A stretch of DNA of 64,000 bases, taken from contig CAYLUN010000007.1 in NCBI GenBank assembly GCA_964386865.1, forward strand, positions 67,142 to 131,141. Direction: 5' to 3'. The translations under genes were made by a program, and so were the position numbers. Every line of letters starts with the position of its first letter. The stretch's first letter is position 1. The DNA is from CAYLUN01 sp964386865 (lineage in GTDB: Bacteria > Verrucomicrobiota > Kiritimatiellia > RFP12 > UBA1067). The notes beneath the pieces were generated by a model that had not been told where the DNA came from, did not search any database, and saw only the letters and a program-made list of their open reading frames with translations. Shown one piece after another: positions 7,760 through 16,588 of the stretch.

Positions 7760-10666
7760 ATGAACAACATTCAAAGCGGACTGATGACGGCGCTCTTGGC
7801 ATTGGGCGCGCTGGCCTCGCAGGCCGGGCAGTACTGGTGGTCGGGCAACGGAACGACCCTCGGCGGTAGCGGAACGTGGGACACGTCCTTGACGCGCTGG
7901 GGCACGAGCGTTGCGGGGCCTTTTAACATGGCGTGGCCCAACGACAGCAATGACGAGGCGGTCTTCACCAACGCTGCGGGAACGGCGACGCTGAGCGGAG
8001 CGGTCAATGTCAACAAGTTGACGTTCGATGTCAACAGTTTCGTCATCACAGGCGGCACGCTGAACTTGACAGGTTCGAATCCAACCTTTACAAAGCGCGC
8101 GGGTGGCAATGGCAGTTGGGAGATTGTCGCGAGTCCTCTGAGCGGGAGCGGCGATCTCACGCTGGTCGGAGTGGGCGCCTATAACGGTGCCATCCACTTG
8201 AGGGCAAACAACTCGGCCTTCACGGGGCGGCTTGTGGTGACCAACGGTCTTGAACTGGCGTTCACGAATGACTTCAACTTGGGTCTTGCGCCTGCGCGTT
8301 TCACTGCCGACGCATTGATTATGCGCGGTGGACAATTGACAAGCGGGACGGGCAGCTATAGGCCAAGCATCCACGCGAATCGCGGGATCAGCAATATCAA
8401 CGGTTTTACCGTTTTTACTGGTATTGCCCTTAACAGCGCGATCACCGGGTCTGGCGGCATCACGTTCAGGAGCGATGGACTTGGATCCGTGCTCGGCAGT
8501 TCGGCAAACGACTATGCCGGTGGCACCGCGCTTTATACGGACAGTGGTGCGTCTACCTATTTGGTGCTTGGCGCGGATAACGCCCTGCCTCATGGGACGG
8601 GCAAGGGGAACCTGAATCTGACAGCGTGGAGTACGGGAACGGCGAGGGTTGACCTGAACGGGTATAGTGTCATCCTCAACGGATTGAGTACAGGCGGCAG
8701 TTCGACGTATTATTATACAAGAACCATCATCGACAACGTCTCGGCGGGAGGAACAGTCACGCTGACCGTGGGAGACGGCGATGCCACGGCGACGTATTAC
8801 GGCCAAGTCAGAAACACCACCGGAACCCTCAATCTGACCAAGATTGGCACGGGGACCCAGACGCTCTTCGGCACCAACAGTTATTCCGGCATGACAACGG
8901 TCAATCGCGGCACGCTGCAAGCCGATCTAACAACGTACACCAACGGTGTCATCAGCCCTGCCTCCAGCGTGACGCTCGCGGGCGGCACGTTGAACATCAA
9001 AGGCAAAAACAGCGGAACATCGTCCCAGGTGCTTGCCAATCTGAGTGTCAATGCTGGCGGCAGCGCAGTCAGCATTACCCCGAACGGCGGAAGCGGTACG
9101 ACGCTGACACTGAGCAACACCTGGACCCGGCAGACCGGTGGCACGTTATCTGTGGATATTTCGGCTGCGGGCTCCACGGTGACCTCCAGTCCGACGCTCC
9201 AAAACAGCATTCTCGGTTATGCGCTTGTCAAGGACGCGACCGGGACCGGGTTCGCCACGGTATCCGGCGGCAATGTGGTGCGTTATACAGGCGCGACGGT
9301 ATTGGACGCTGCCACGGCTGCCGGGAATCTGGATGGCACGGTCAATTATGTGGTTACGAACAACGTGACGCTGAGCGGTCCCAATGCCACGCAGTCCGTG
9401 AATTCCTTACGGTTGGAGTCTCAACTAGCCTCCGGGAGCAAGACGGTTGTTGTGGGGAGCGGCGGCGTTGTCCTCAAATCCGCTGGATGGATAGTCCATT
9501 CTGGAATCATGACATCCGGCGGATCGGATCTGATCCTTAATCAGATTGGCTCGGAGATCGGCATATCAGCCAACATTGTTGACAACGGATCGACACCTGT
9601 CGGTTTAACCATAACAGGCAGTGGTTCTCTGTTTATTTGGGGGGCTAACACATATAGCGGCGATACGGTGATGAACGGCGTTCAGGTGAAACAGTTTTCT
9701 GCAATTCCCTTTGGTGCTGGAAGAGGTAATCTGGTTGTGAACAGCGGCGGAAATTTTGATTTAGGCGGCGCGGCAGTAAAAATCAACGGGCTTGCCAGCT
9801 CGCCGATGAACGCGGGCGGCATTGTAAACAGCTCATGGGGGGCAGCGACTGCTCTGACGCTGGGTCACGGCGATGCGAGCGCAAGTTATAGCGGCTCCAT
9901 ACAGAGTGCTACCTTGGGCTTGATTAAGGTCGGCACCGGCACGCAGACCCTGACCGGCGTCAACAGCTATGGCAACGGTACCATCCTCAGCAACGGCATC
10001 CTGAGTGTATCGAGCCTCAGCAACATCGGCGGGGCGAATGCCAAGGTCACCTTCGCGGGCGGCACGCTGCGCATCAGCGGCACGGCGTTCACCTCCTTCG
10101 GCACCACGCCACTCACCTTCACCAGCGCCGGCGGCGGCGTGGAGATCGCGGACGCGGGCAACACCTTCACGCTGACGAACAACCTCGGGTCGGGCACGGT
10201 GCTGACCAAGACCGGCGCGGGCACGCTCTCGCTGACCGGCACGCAGGCGGGTACCATCAATACCGACGATCCTTCGAAGATCAGCTTCGGTGCAGGCATC
10301 GGCTTCTATAATCTTGGCGTTACGACCAATGGCGTGCTTTCGCCTGCGGGCAGCGGCGCGATCGGCACGGTGGCGGTGAACAACAACCTCGCGCTCGCGG
10401 GTAAGCTGCTCGCGGACGTGACCGGGGCCACGAACGACACGGTGACCGCAGGCGGCAGCATCACGCTGTCAGGGGCCACACTGGAGCTCGTGAACCCGTC
10501 GCTGCTGAACCGCAGCAAACAATATCAGCTTATGGCTGCCGGTGATGGTACGGTGAGCGGAACATTCGCGTCGTCCAATCTTCCGGCTCGCTGGAAAGTA
10601 TCCGTGGTTGGTTACACGGTCGTGCTTTACTATGCGAATCCCGGCACGATGATCCGGGTGCTCTGA
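7760..10666 (+). CDS. Autotransporter-associated beta-strand repeat (PATR) protein, no beta-barrel
   Basis: The protein is exported, 968 residues long, with a signal peptide ending ALASQA. The body is Gly/Thr/Asn/Ser-rich beta repeats. Diagnostic PATR units include KIGTGTQTLFGTNSYSG, KVGTGTQTLTGVNSYG and KTGAGTLSLTG, each followed by a N-G-x-L strand. Classical autotransporters end in a ~250-residue outer-membrane barrel. Here the protein stops after a ~50-residue module (KQYQLMAAGDG to NPGTMIRVL) that resembles the end of the giant PATR protein at 42794-50941. Likely a surface or extracellular adhesive or glycan-associated protein; how it leaves the cell is unknown. AAGGAG precedes the ATG. 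Confidence 0.85.
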   Translation: MNNIQSGLMTALLALGALASQAGQYWWSGNGTTLGGSGTWDTSLTRWGTSVAGPFNMAWPNDSNDEAVFTNAAGTATLSGAVNVNKLTFDVNSFVITGGTLNLTGSNPTFTKRAGGNGSWEIVASPLSGSGDLTLVGVGAYNGAIHLRANNSAFTGRLVVTNGLELAFTNDFNLGLAPARFTADALIMRGGQLTSGTGSYRPSIHANRGISNINGFTVFTGIALNSAITGSGGITFRSDGLGSVLGSSANDYAGGTALYTDSGASTYLVLGADNALPHGTGKGNLNLTAWSTGTARVDLNGYSVILNGLSTGGSSTYYYTRTIIDNVSAGGTVTLTVGDGDATATYYGQVRNTTGTLNLTKIGTGTQTLFGTNSYSGMTTVNRGTLQADLTTYTNGVISPASSVTLAGGTLNIKGKNSGTSSQVLANLSVNAGGSAVSITPNGGSGTTLTLSNTWTRQTGGTLSVDISAAGSTVTSSPTLQNSILGYALVKDATGTGFATVSGGNVVRYTGATVLDAATAAGNLDGTVNYVVTNNVTLSGPNATQSVNSLRLESQLASGSKTVVVGSGGVVLKSAGWIVHSGIMTSGGSDLILNQIGSEIGISANIVDNGSTPVGLTITGSGSLFIWGANTYSGDTVMNGVQVKQFSAIPFGAGRGNLVVNSGGNFDLGGAAVKINGLASSPMNAGGIVNSSWGAATALTLGHGDASASYSGSIQSATLGLIKVGTGTQTLTGVNSYGNGTILSNGILSVSSLSNIGGANAKVTFAGGTLRISGTAFTSFGTTPLTFTSAGGGVEIADAGNTFTLTNNLGSGTVLTKTGAGTLSLTGTQAGTINTDDPSKISFGAGIGFYNLGVTTNGVLSPAGSGAIGTVAVNNNLALAGKLLADVTGATNDTVTAGGSITLSGATLELVNPSLLNRSKQYQLMAAGDGTVSGTFASSNLPARWKVSVVGYTVVLYYANPGTMIRVL

Positions 10667-10687
10667 CGGCTACACGTAGTCGGTTTT

Positions 10688-10724
10688 CTTAGTCGGCAAT
10701 TGACCCTGTGGCGCAACGACTAAG
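10688..10724 (+). terminator. Inverted repeat downstream of the PATR gene, possible terminator
   Basis: CTTAGTCG (10688-10695) and CGACTAAG (10717-10724) are perfect 8-base arms around a 21-base loop, 22 bases after the PATR stop codon. No run of T follows, so a Rho-independent terminator is only a possibility. A further ACTAAG occurs a few bases beyond. Confidence 0.35.
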
Positions 10725-10855
10725 CAGTTGGACTAAGTGTAAGAGACGAAGTGTATCCGAAGCCCGCCGCCAGCGGAGCGAGAACAATGATCGGCTAACG
10801 AGTTTCTATAGTATGCTAATGTGAAATAGACGTTTTCTGGAGGAGTAGCAAGCTT

Positions 10856-12262
10856 ATGAGTAGCATGAACACCCAGCCCACTGTGAATCGCAGGAACGTT
10901 CTCAAAGGAATCACTGCCGGGATGGTTGCAGCCGCAGCAGGTCCAACCCTGTTCTCGTCGCGGCTCTGGGGGGCTTCCAGCCCGGGAGACCGGCTGAATA
11001 TCGCTTTGGTGGGATGTGGTGGTCAGGGACGCAGGGACCTTCTGGATGCCTTGGGATGCAGGGCCAGCCTCATCGCCTTGTGCGACGTCGATCAGGATCG
11101 CATTAAGGTTGCCCGAGAGGATGTCGCGAAACGATCTCCGGAGATGAAGAATGCCGCCGAGTCGGCGTGAGGCTACTCCGACTACCGCGAGCTGCTGCAA
11201 AAGGAGAAAGCGCTAGACGGCGTGATCATCGCCATCGGTCCGTGGTGGCACGCGCCGATGAGCAGCGCCTTCATCAATGCAGGCAAGCATGTCTATTGCG
11301 AGAAACCACTGACGCATGCCGTTTCGGAGGCGCGGAAGCTTGGGGAACTGGCACGGAACTCGAAAGTCGCCACCCAGATGGGAACGCAGGGCGTGGCAGC
11401 GGAGCCCTTCCGACGCACCATCGAGGTGGTGCGCAGCGGGATCTTGGGAAAAGTCAGCGAAATACATGCCTGGAACATTTGCCATCCCCTTCGTCCGGTC
11501 AGCCGGGCGCGACCGGAGGGCGCGGATCCGATCCCGGCGAACTTCGACTGGGACATGTGGCAGGGGCCCGTCCAGGAGCGGTCGTACAAGGCCAAGGTCT
11601 ATCAGCCGGGCTGCATGACCACGGCCATGTGGCTGGACTTCGGGATGGGCTTGATCGGGGATTTTGGCGTCCACACGTGGCAATTGCCCATTCGGGCGTT
11701 TGACCTGGGATACCCGCTGCGGGTGGAACACAACATTCCCGAAGAGGTCAAGGAAACCTATGTGTCCAACGCAAAGATCCGCTACGATTTCCCCGGCGGG
11801 ATCACGGGCTGGTATTACGACACCGTCAACCGGCCGCCCGAAGGCCTGATGGCCGAACTGCTTCCCACCTTCGGGGAATTTCAGAAAGTCGGCGCTCTGA
11901 CCGTTGCGGAAAACGGGCTGATGCTTTCGGGGGGCTGGAGCAGCGATTGCTATCTCAAGCTCAAAGGTGACGATAAGTTCCTTGGGATCAGCAAACACCC
12001 GGCCGTCATGTCAATTCCAAAGACCGAGCCAAGGTCACCCGGCAACCACATGAAAGAGTGGGTCGAAGCCGCTTTGGCCGGAACCAAGCCGTATCAGAGT
12101 TTTGAAATGGCCACGCGCTCCATGGAAATCATTCTGCCCTCGCTGGTATCCTTACGTCTGCAGCGGGCGATCGACTGGGACGGAGCGAACATGAAGGTGC
12201 CGGGCTGCGCGGCAGCCGACCGGTCTATCCAAACGGATTATCGGAAAAAATGCCTTCTCTAA
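10856..12262 (+). pseudogene. Gfo/Idh/MocA-family oxidoreductase with Tat-type signal, interrupted by in-frame TGA
   Basis: This is an NAD(P)-dependent sugar or inositol dehydrogenase-like protein. The N-terminal part has a twin-arginine signal (NRRNVLKG) and the dinucleotide-binding motif VGCGGQGR. A TGA at 11168-11170 stops it after 104 residues. The same frame continues without shift through GYSDYRELLQKEKALDGVIIAIGPWWHAP, the EKP motif (HVYCEKPLT) and the whole C-terminal alpha/beta domain to the TAA at 12260-12262. A CGA-to-TGA change (Arg) would explain it. AGGAG precedes the ATG at 10856. A GTG at 11222 could restart translation but would lack the cofactor site. It is either a pseudogene, a readthrough case or a sequencing error. 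Confidence 0.8.
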
Positions 12263-12528
12263 CATCTAAAGACCGGTACCACGGCAAACTGCGTGATGAC
12301 AACGATTATGCGCTGTCATGGATACGCCGTGAGGGAGAGGGGCGCGTCTTCTATACGGTGTTCGGACATGCTAAGTCGGCCTATTGGAATCCTGTCATGG
12401 TCAGGCACATCATGGCGGGCGTGCAGTATGCGTTGGGAGACCTGCCTGCGGACGACAGCCCTTCTCGGATGGCCGGGGCGGCCATCCAGAGTACTGGCGG
12501 CACGGCAAACAAGGGAGGAGTGCGCTGA
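12250..12528 (+). pseudogene. C-terminal remnant of a ThuA-like (class I amidotransferase fold) protein
   Basis: The 92-codon frame reads KDRYHGKLRDDNDYALSW, then EGRVFYTVFGHAKSAYWNP and a final IMAGVQYALGDLPADD. This matches the end of ThuA/trehalose-utilisation-like proteins, where a G-[KE]-GRVFYT-xGH segment and a W/Y-A-L-G helix close the domain. Full members have roughly 250-300 residues, so two thirds are missing. The frame starts inside the end of the upstream oxidoreductase and has no ribosome binding site. ThuA and Gfo/Idh/MocA genes are often neighbours, so this is probably what remains of a former partner gene. Confidence 0.62.
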
Positions 12529-12663
12529 TGGAACCTGCCGCTCCGAACTTCAGTAGCAGCGGGGAAAGTTCGAATTTCTATTTCTCGCGAGGAAGAGCGG
12601 AAGGCTGTCCGGACATGCGCACGTGCAGATTGTCGTCGTCAGGGGCGCCGGTTCGATGGGAGC

Positions 12664-12758
12664 GGGGACACTCCTGTCCCCGACATGGAGACGCGTGTCT
12701 TGCGGCAAGGCGTTGCGCATACTTGCGAACGCCACGACCGAGGGCAAGAGTGCCCTCG
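12664..12758. repeat. Cluster of three hairpins, probable dispersed palindromic repeat
   Basis: Three stem-loops follow one another: GGGGACA-CTCC-TGTCCCC (12664-12681), GGCGTT...AACGCC with an inner CGCA/TGCG stem (12709-12733), and CGAGGGCA-AGAG-TGCCCTCG (12739-12758). Translated, the first gives the phrase ERGHSCP, which I recognise from many spurious ORFs in Verrucomicrobiota-related genomes, so this is probably a family of dispersed repeats. It fills most of the 311-base gap (12529-12839) between the ThuA remnant and the GH78 fragment; no gene is seen in that gap. Confidence 0.55.
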
Positions 12759-12839
12759 CTCCCAAGCGTGGAACGTCAAGTCTGTCTCAGCCGGTCGCCA
12801 GACACCTCTAAACACTCAGCCACAACGAGAACGAAACAC

Positions 12840-14834
12840 ATGAAACAAAACTTATTGAGAACTGTAATGCTGCTGGCCTTCGCGGTCAGCGCGAGCGCCG
12901 CCGTTGCGCCCATCTTCATCACGGATATGCGGACTGAGGGCGTGTCGCAGCCGATGGGCGTTGAGGAGGCTGCTCCCCGTTTCTCCTGGCGCTATGAGGC
13001 TTCTCCTGAAGCGCCCCGGGGCTTCCGGCAACAGGCTTATCAGATTCAAGTCGCTTCGTCATTGGAGAAGCTGTCACAAGGACAGGCGGATCTGTGGGAC
13101 TCGGGAAAGCAGACCGGGGCTGATACGCTTGCTGCGATCTATGCTGGAAAGCCACTCCAATCCGCCACGCGCTACTTCTGGCAGGTGACCGGCTTTGATG
13201 TGGCAGGGAAGGCTTATGCAAACCAGCCGAAATATTTCGAGACCGGTTTACTGAAAGCGGAAGACTGGGGCGGAGCGCAGTGGATTGGCGCTCGCAAGGA
13301 ACGGCTGAAAACCATCCCTGCGAATCTGCAGGGATTGAAGGATTACTCTTTTGAGACTAAGTTTAGGATATTAGAGGGAAGCGCCACCTTCCAGTTCCGT
13401 GCTGCCTACGCATGGCAGAAGGGATATGGAATCAGGATCGAGCCGGGCACTCCGGGCAAATTTATTGTGACCTGTAAAAAAGGTGATAACAAGAGCGAAG
13501 TCCTCAAAGAATATCCGGTGCCGAAGTGTGCCACAAACGAATGGTATACGCTTCAGGTGACGCTCAAGGGGGCGGATTTCTGGTTTCGGGTGAATGATCA
13601 GCCCCTCAATGACGAGCCCCTGCACGATGAAACTTCCAAGGAAGGAACTCTGTCGATGGGGGCGTTTTCTGCGGACCGGAAGCTAGGCCTCGCTCAATTT
13701 GATGATTTCAAGCTGACGGTAAACGGCGAAGTGCTCGTGCTGGAAAACTTCGACAACCCGGCGATGTTTGCTTTCCAGGACTGTGTTTTCAGCAACAAAT
13801 TTTATTCCAGGGTGAAGGATGGCGTGATGGCGGTCAGCATCATCAATGTCTTTCTGGATCCCAAGGAGGGGCTTGCCGCTCCTTTGTTCCGGAAGCCGTT
13901 TTCAATCCAGCCGAAGAAGATCATTCGGGCCAGAGCGTATGTGGCTGGCCTCGGCTACTACACCTTCTGGCTCAACGGAAAACGTCTGGACGACTATCTG
14001 CTGCAGCCAGGCTTTGCCCACTATAGCAAGACCGCCTATTACACGGTCTACGACCTGACAGCGCATGTGGAACGCGAGAACCTCCTCGCCTTTGAACTGG
14101 GGCGCGGGTGGTATGCGATGACCACGCCCACGCTTTGGGGAGAGACCTTCTGCCGGGACTGGATGGCCGAGCCCGCCCTGCGCGCCCTGGTGACCATCGA
14201 CTACGCCGATGGCACCCGCCAGACCGTGGTCTCCGACCCTTCCTTCAAGACCGCGCCCGGCCCGATCCTGCTCGACTCCGTCAAGGCCGGTGAAATTTAC
14301 GACGCGCGCAAGGAACAGCCCGGCTGGAATCTGGCAGGCTTTGATGACCAGAAATGGAGTGCCGCCGTGGTTGCCAAAGGCGTCATGCCCTCGGCCGCTC
14401 CGGGATTGACCGCCCAGTTGTTCGAGCCGATTCGCGTCATTGAGTCGCTTGCCCCAATCAGCATTGAAAAAATCGAGAACGAAGCCGATGCCTGGCTGGT
14501 TGACTTCGGCACGAACATGGCCGGCACGGTCGAGCTGAAGTTGAGCGGCGAACCTGGCCAAAGAATCCGCATCAGCTATCTTGAGAAGATCGCTCCAGAC
14601 GGCTGGAGAGGGCAGTGGAATAATTTTGGAGCCCAGGATACCGCGCGGTCACCGGCGCCGTGGTCGTGCTCACGGTGCTGGCCTCTTGCATCGTGCTGCG
14701 GGGCGACTTCGGCCATCCGCGCCAGCCTGCGTTCGTGTTCTTCAGGTTCCAGAAGATCTGGTACGAGATGCTGGCGCTTGGCTCGCTCAAAGGCATGGTG
14801 CAAGGCTTTCTGGTTACGGCTCCGGCCATGCTGA
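12840..14834 (+). pseudogene. N-terminal part of a GH78 alpha-L-rhamnosidase, truncated and fused out of frame to an MFS gene
   Basis: From the ATG at 12840 the protein has a signal peptide (LLAFAVSASA), a fibronectin-like domain (to about residue 145, ending AEDWGGAQWIG), a lectin-like insert (about 160-325) and the rhamnosidase N-terminal beta domain. That domain is recognised by YVAGLGYYTFWLNGKRLDDYLL, LGRGWYAM and LVDFGTNMAGTVELKLSG. In GH78 the catalytic (alpha/alpha)6 barrel should follow. Instead, near 14635 the sequence switches to a transporter in another frame. The last ~66 codons (from about RSPAPWSCS) are a meaningless frame of that transporter. There is no catalytic domain, so it cannot be an active rhamnosidase. 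Confidence 0.8.
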
Positions 14835-15352
14835 TCATGCAGGTGATGGGCGGCAAAGAGGGGGCGCTCGGCACGGTGCAGAGCATCGGCGCGATGGTGT
14901 CGGCGGTGGTGATGTATGTGATCGGCCGCAAGACAAGGCCCGAGCACCGCGTGCGGGTCTTCGGGTTGGCCTTGTGTCTCTTCGCCTTCGGTGCGGTCGT
15001 GAACGGCGCGGTCTACTCGTCGGCGTCGGTGGTCATTTTCATGGCGTGCCTGCTGTTCGCGCAGCCGATGCTGGACATCTCCTACTTCCCGATTCAGCTC
15101 AAGGTGATCGACTTTGTGGCGGCGCGTGAGAACCGCAACGAATACAGCTACATCTTCAACCACGAGTTCGGCCTATACCTTGGTAGGCTGTTCGGATGCG
15201 GGCTGTTCATCTGGGTGGCGAAGGGGATCTCGGGCGAGGCGGCGCTGCGTGTGGTTCTGCCTTTTGTCGCGGTCTTCCAGATCGTCTCGGTGTTTGTCGC
15301 CAAACATATTTTGAAGCAGATAGACGGCGGTGACCGTAGCGGGATCGTGTAG
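14636..15352 (+). pseudogene. C-terminal half of an MFS-type membrane transporter
   Basis: The frame begins at the junction with the GH78 fragment and gives hydrophobic segments VTGAVVVLTVLASCIVL, GFLVTAPAMLIMQVMGG, VRVFGLALCLFAFGAVV, VVIFMACLLFAQPML and VVLPFVAVFQIVSVFV, i.e. about six membrane helices. The first half of a 12-helix transporter is absent. A GTG at 14660 could start translation but there is no ribosome binding site. The neighbours suggest it once imported the sugar released by the rhamnosidase locus; this is inference. It ends 24 bases before a URO-D-like fragment. Confidence 0.7.
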
Positions 15353-15376
15353 CCGAGCGAAACAAAGTTTCCGCAA

Positions 15377-15571
15377 ATGTTGTATCCACTTAACAGTACG
15401 CATGAGACGTTTCAACCTGACTGGTCTAACGTGTTGGCGGTGCTTGAAAATCAGCGGCCGGCGCGACTGCCGCGTTACGAGCATTACATCGACCTCCCGT
15501 TCATTTCAAAAGCGCTGACGCATGAGATCGCAACTCAGTGTGCGCTTATGACCAGTTCCGCTGGTGTCTAA
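15377..15571 (+). pseudogene. N-terminal stub of a URO-D/methyltransferase-family protein
   Basis: 64 codons starting MLYPLNSTHETFQPDW, then NVLAVLENQRPARLPRYEHYIDLPFISKAL. Proteins of the uroporphyrinogen decarboxylase-like family begin in this way (a helix, then R-x-P-x-[YF]-E-H/F). The frame stops at 15569-15571, where a full protein would continue for another 280 or more residues. After the stop the same frame shows no family resemblance. The other URO-D-like genes in this window (25762 and 52135) are intact. It could be a chance short frame, but the local cluster of gene fragments supports a real remnant. Confidence 0.5.
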
Positions 15572-15575
15572 GACA

Positions 15576-16475
15576 ATGAAGCAAACAGGGGAGAAGATGA
15601 GCAGTTTAAGAGCGCAGGGGATGCTGCTTGCGGGTGTCGCGGCAGGGGGCTTTATATTCGTTGTGCAGTGCTGCGCAGAGCAGAGTCCATTTTTTGTCTT
15701 TGATAACGGGCTGCGATATGAGGGCCTTGCGAACATTGACAAAGAACTCGATTTGGTTAAATCAGTCGGCTTCGACGGCTTGAGCTGGCGAACCGATTCG
15801 CCGGAGAATATCCGGATGCTGATCGAGGGGGCGAAGAAGCGCGACCTGAAGGTTTTCGCCTACTACGCGAACATTGAGGTCAAAGCGGACAAGGCGGTCT
15901 ACAGCTCGCAGCTCAAGCAGTTGATCGAGCTGTGCAAGGGGACTGGAACCTGCATCTGGCCGAATATCACGAGCAAGGTGTTCAAAGATTCCGACCCGGC
16001 GGCTGATGAGTTGGTCGTACCTGTTGTCCGGGAGTTGGCGGACCGCTGCGCAACGAACGGGCTGAAGCTGGTTCTTTATCCGCATGTCAACATCTGGCTC
16101 TATCGGATTGAGGACGCGGTAAGGATCGCAAAAAAAGTCAACCACCCTAACTGCGGCGTGGCCTTTAACCTGTGTCATGCGCTTTCTGACGGCAAAGAGG
16201 CCGCAGTCCCTGCTCTACTTCGCGAAGCCGCGCCCTATCTGCGGCTTGTCAGCATCAACGGAGCGAGCGCTGGACAGAAGGGGCCCATCCTGCCGCTGGG
16301 GAAAGGCACCTACGATGTCAGCATTGTCCTCAGAACCTTGGATGAAATCGGCTACAAGGGACCGGTGGGACTTCAATGTTTCTCCATTCCGGGCGATCCT
16401 GGCGTGACCTTGCCACAGTCGATGGAGGCCTGGAAAAAGCTGAAGGTCCTTACGCTCGACAACGGTGAAAGATGA
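15576..16475 (+). CDS. Exported sugar phosphate isomerase/epimerase-like TIM-barrel protein
   Basis: About 300 residues of the xylose-isomerase-like (AP endonuclease 2) TIM-barrel superfamily. The N-terminus is hydrophobic (MLLAGVAAGGFIFVVQCC), suggesting export. Barrel strands and ligands include VGFDGLSWR, LKVFAYYANIE, LKLVLYPHVNIW (a metal-ligand type His), CGVAFNLCHAL and LRLVSINGA. Members isomerise or epimerise sugars, but exported forms next to Gfo/Idh/MocA genes, as here, have no firm activity. Start choice is uncertain: ATG 15576 keeps basic residues before the hydrophobic stretch but has no clear ribosome binding site; ATG 15597 has AGGGGAG only three bases upstream. Confidence 0.75.
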   Translation: MKQTGEKMSSLRAQGMLLAGVAAGGFIFVVQCCAEQSPFFVFDNGLRYEGLANIDKELDLVKSVGFDGLSWRTDSPENIRMLIEGAKKRDLKVFAYYANIEVKADKAVYSSQLKQLIELCKGTGTCIWPNITSKVFKDSDPAADELVVPVVRELADRCATNGLKLVLYPHVNIWLYRIEDAVRIAKKVNHPNCGVAFNLCHALSDGKEAAVPALLREAAPYLRLVSINGASAGQKGPILPLGKGTYDVSIVLRTLDEIGYKGPVGLQCFSIPGDPGVTLPQSMEAWKKLKVLTLDNGER

Positions 16476-16486
16476 TGAGAGTTTGC

Positions 16487-16538
16487 CCCCACGCCCTTCG
16501 GGGAGAGGGCTGGGGTGAGGGTTGCGGGTTGCACCCGC
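16487..16538. repeat. Dispersed intergenic repeat of the CCCTCACCCC(A)GCCCTCTCCCC type with flanking hairpin
   Basis: The segment contains GCCCT-TCGGGGAG-AGGGC followed by TGGGGTGAGGG and the perfect hairpin GCGGGT-TGC-ACCCGC (16524-16538). On the other strand it reads CCCTCACCCCAGCCCTCTCC, a repeat type recognised from many bacterial genomes, where it produces spurious ORFs containing PALSP or PSPLPEG. It sits between the isomerase-like gene and the oxidoreductase. Confidence 0.55.
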
Positions 16539-16588
16539 GTGGGTGATTTCGAATGTCGGATAACAATAATAGAAAGGGTTGGACAAAG

